Source: Brachyspira pilosicoli
GTDB taxonomy: Bacteria; Spirochaetota; Brachyspiria; Brachyspirales; Brachyspiraceae
Length of the DNA stretch: 64,000 nt
Assembly (NCBI RefSeq): GCF_008016535.1
Contig: NZ_SAXY01000046.1
Coordinates: forward strand, 1-64,000
Direction: 5' to 3'
In this document: piece after piece, positions 63,025 through 64,000 of the stretch
Layout: every line of letters starts with the position of its first letter
Numbering within the stretch: the stretch's first letter is position 1
Translations under genes and position numbers: made by a program
The notes under the pieces: model-generated
The model's input: only the letters and a program-made list of their open reading frames with translations
Database searches by the model: none
Told to the model about the DNA's origin: nothing

Positions 63025-63054
63025 ATAAAATATTTTTTATAATATTGTTTTATA

Positions 63055-63104
63055 AAATTATGAGCATAATACGATTTTAATTGCATTATGTTCATAATTT
63101 TTTT
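63055..63104. terminator. Bidirectional intrinsic terminator
   Basis: AAATTATGAGCATAAT pairs with ATTATGTTCATAATTT, with one mismatch, followed by a T run. It separates the convergent nadE and dapB genes. Confidence 0.8.
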
Positions 63105-63110
63105 AATAAT

Positions 63111-63815
63111 TTAAGACAATACCTCTTTCATATTATAGAGTTTAGGGGATTTTCCAACGATGAATTTGGCAGCCTTAATAGAGCCATTAGCAAATATCTT
63201 TTTTGACATAGCTTTATGAGTAATCTCAATAGCCTCATCATCTCCGTAAAATATAACACTATGCTCTCCAACCACACTTCCTCCTCTCAATGAATGCATA
63301 CCTATTTCGTTCTTTTCTCTTTTGTGTGTACCGCTTCTTCCATTAACTAAATGCATTTCATTATTTAATGTATCGTTAATAGTGTTATATAGAGTTTTAG
63401 CTGTACCGCTTGGAGAATCTATCTTTTTGTTGTGATGAGTTTCTATTATCTCTATATCAAAATCTTGTAATACACTTGCAACTTTTGATACTATCTCATT
63501 CATTAATGTAACACCTATAGAAGTATTTGAAGATAGCACTATAGGAATCTTTTTTGATGCTTCATTTATTTTTTCTAATATTTTATCATCATAACCTGTA
63601 GTACATATTACAATAGGTGTATTGTTTTTTACTCCATAATCAAGCATATCTTCAATTAATGAAAAATGAGAGAAGTCTACTATTACATCACCTTTTTCAT
63701 TAGTAAGATTATCAGCAAAACCAGCTATCTCTAAACTATCATCTTTTTCAACTATATCTTTTAATATAGTTCCCATTGTTCCAATACCATGTATTATTAT
63801 TTTAGTTGTTTTCAT
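63111..63815 (-). CDS. dapB: 4-hydroxy-tetrahydrodipicolinate reductase
   Basis: This 234-residue enzyme of lysine/diaminopimelate synthesis has an N-terminal 'IIIHGIGTMG' nucleotide-binding loop, 'VIVDFSHFS', 'ICTTGYDD' and the catalytic 'IETHHNKKIDSPSGTAKTL' near 125-143. Its length is on the short side for the family. The ATG overlaps the dapA stop codon (ATGA), so the two are coupled. Confidence 0.94.
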   Translation of the reverse strand: MKTTKIIIHGIGTMGTILKDIVEKDDSLEIAGFADNLTNEKGDVIVDFSHFSLIEDMLDYGVKNNTPIVICTTGYDDKILEKINEASKKIPIVLSSNTSIGVTLMNEIVSKVASVLQDFDIEIIETHHNKKIDSPSGTAKTLYNTINDTLNNEMHLVNGRSGTHKREKNEIGMHSLRGGSVVGEHSVIFYGDDEAIEITHKAMSKKIFANGSIKAAKFIVGKSPKLYNMKEVLS

Positions 63816-64000
63816 TTTTTAATCCCATATTTGTTTATTATTTGAGCTACATGCTCTCTATTTTTTTCGCTTAAAGGTCCAAGAGGTGAACGGCAAGGTC
63901 CGACATCAAACCCCATTATATTCATAGCTTCTTTTATAGGCACTGGATTAACCTCTATGAACATAGCCCTTACTAAATCTATATAATGTATTTGTGCTTT
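63812..64000 (-). CDS. dapA: 4-hydroxy-tetrahydrodipicolinate synthase, C-terminal end (partial)
   Basis: The frame runs from the window edge to a TGA at 63814-63812 and encodes about 62 residues. They include 'FIEVNPVPIKEAMNIMG' and 'CRSPLGPLSEKNREHVAQ', the C-terminal signature of DapA. It makes the substrate for DapB just downstream. The rest of the gene lies outside the window. Confidence 0.88.
   Translation of the reverse strand, partial: KAQIHYIDLVRAMFIEVNPVPIKEAMNIMGFDVGPCRSPLGPLSEKNREHVAQIINKYGIKK

Noticed and set aside
1-64000. CRISPR arrays, tRNA and rRNA genes, prophage modules
   Set aside because: I saw no regularly spaced repeats, no cloverleaf-like GC-rich segments and no phage structural genes; the repeats present are dispersed hairpins.

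Overview
The window looks like a Brachyspira chromosome (an anaerobic intestinal spirochaete). It is very AT-rich with AT-biased codons throughout, and it carries a NADH oxidase of the type used as a Brachyspira species marker, many short lipoproteins with a spirochaete-style lipobox, an MptE-like (DUF115) protein and a DUF4416 protein. The genus call is inference from gene content; I cannot fix the species.

Layout. 1-2 kb: the end of an IS1595-type element abuts an MptE-like gene that has lost its 5' end. 2-5 kb: a secreted protein, a hemolysin III family membrane protein with a hairpin over its ribosome binding site, a lipoprotein and a HAD phosphatase. 5.6-10.1 kb: a type III restriction-modification pair in the order res then mod. 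10-13.8 kb: a TPR membrane protein, a metzincin-like lipoprotein and two tandem paralogous beta-barrel-like proteins. 13.8-19.4 kb is the accessory hot spot: a type IIG-like restriction-methylase with a predicted leaderless promoter, an XRE/ImmA plus PIN (DUF4411) toxin-antitoxin-like pair, a decayed copy of the methylase 3' end, and GC-richer hairpin repeats between them. 19-31 kb: a large TPR/repeat secreted protein, lipoproteins, a GH29 fucosidase, a CstA transporter, nadD and the pyrBC operon. 31.9-33.1 kb: a complete IS481-type element between pyrBC and nox. 34-44 kb: two related lipoproteins, oppDF, an ankyrin protein, namA, rdgB and an ABC exporter. 44-64 kb is mostly housekeeping: lysS, murD, an MCP-hemerythrin fusion, rplI-dnaB-mlaE, murF, kdsA, gmk-rpoZ-miaA, nadE and dapA-dapB.

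The most interesting signal is upstream of pyrB. An unannotated 52-codon leader reading frame with its own ribosome binding site reads straight through a perfect 15-bp terminator hairpin with an eight-T tail and stops 2 bases before the pyrB start codon. This is the architecture of the enterobacterial pyrL-pyrBI attenuator, in which translation coupled to UTP-dependent RNA polymerase pausing decides read-through. I know of no such description in spirochaetes, but I could not search for one. The pyrB product also carries a C-terminal four-cysteine zinc knuckle like that of PyrI, without the rest of PyrI.

Other points worth a second look are two genes whose predicted transcripts start at the ATG (leaderless), a family of dispersed hairpin repeats bracketing the accessory genes, the type IIG 3' remnant, and a poly-A tract early in the type III mod gene.
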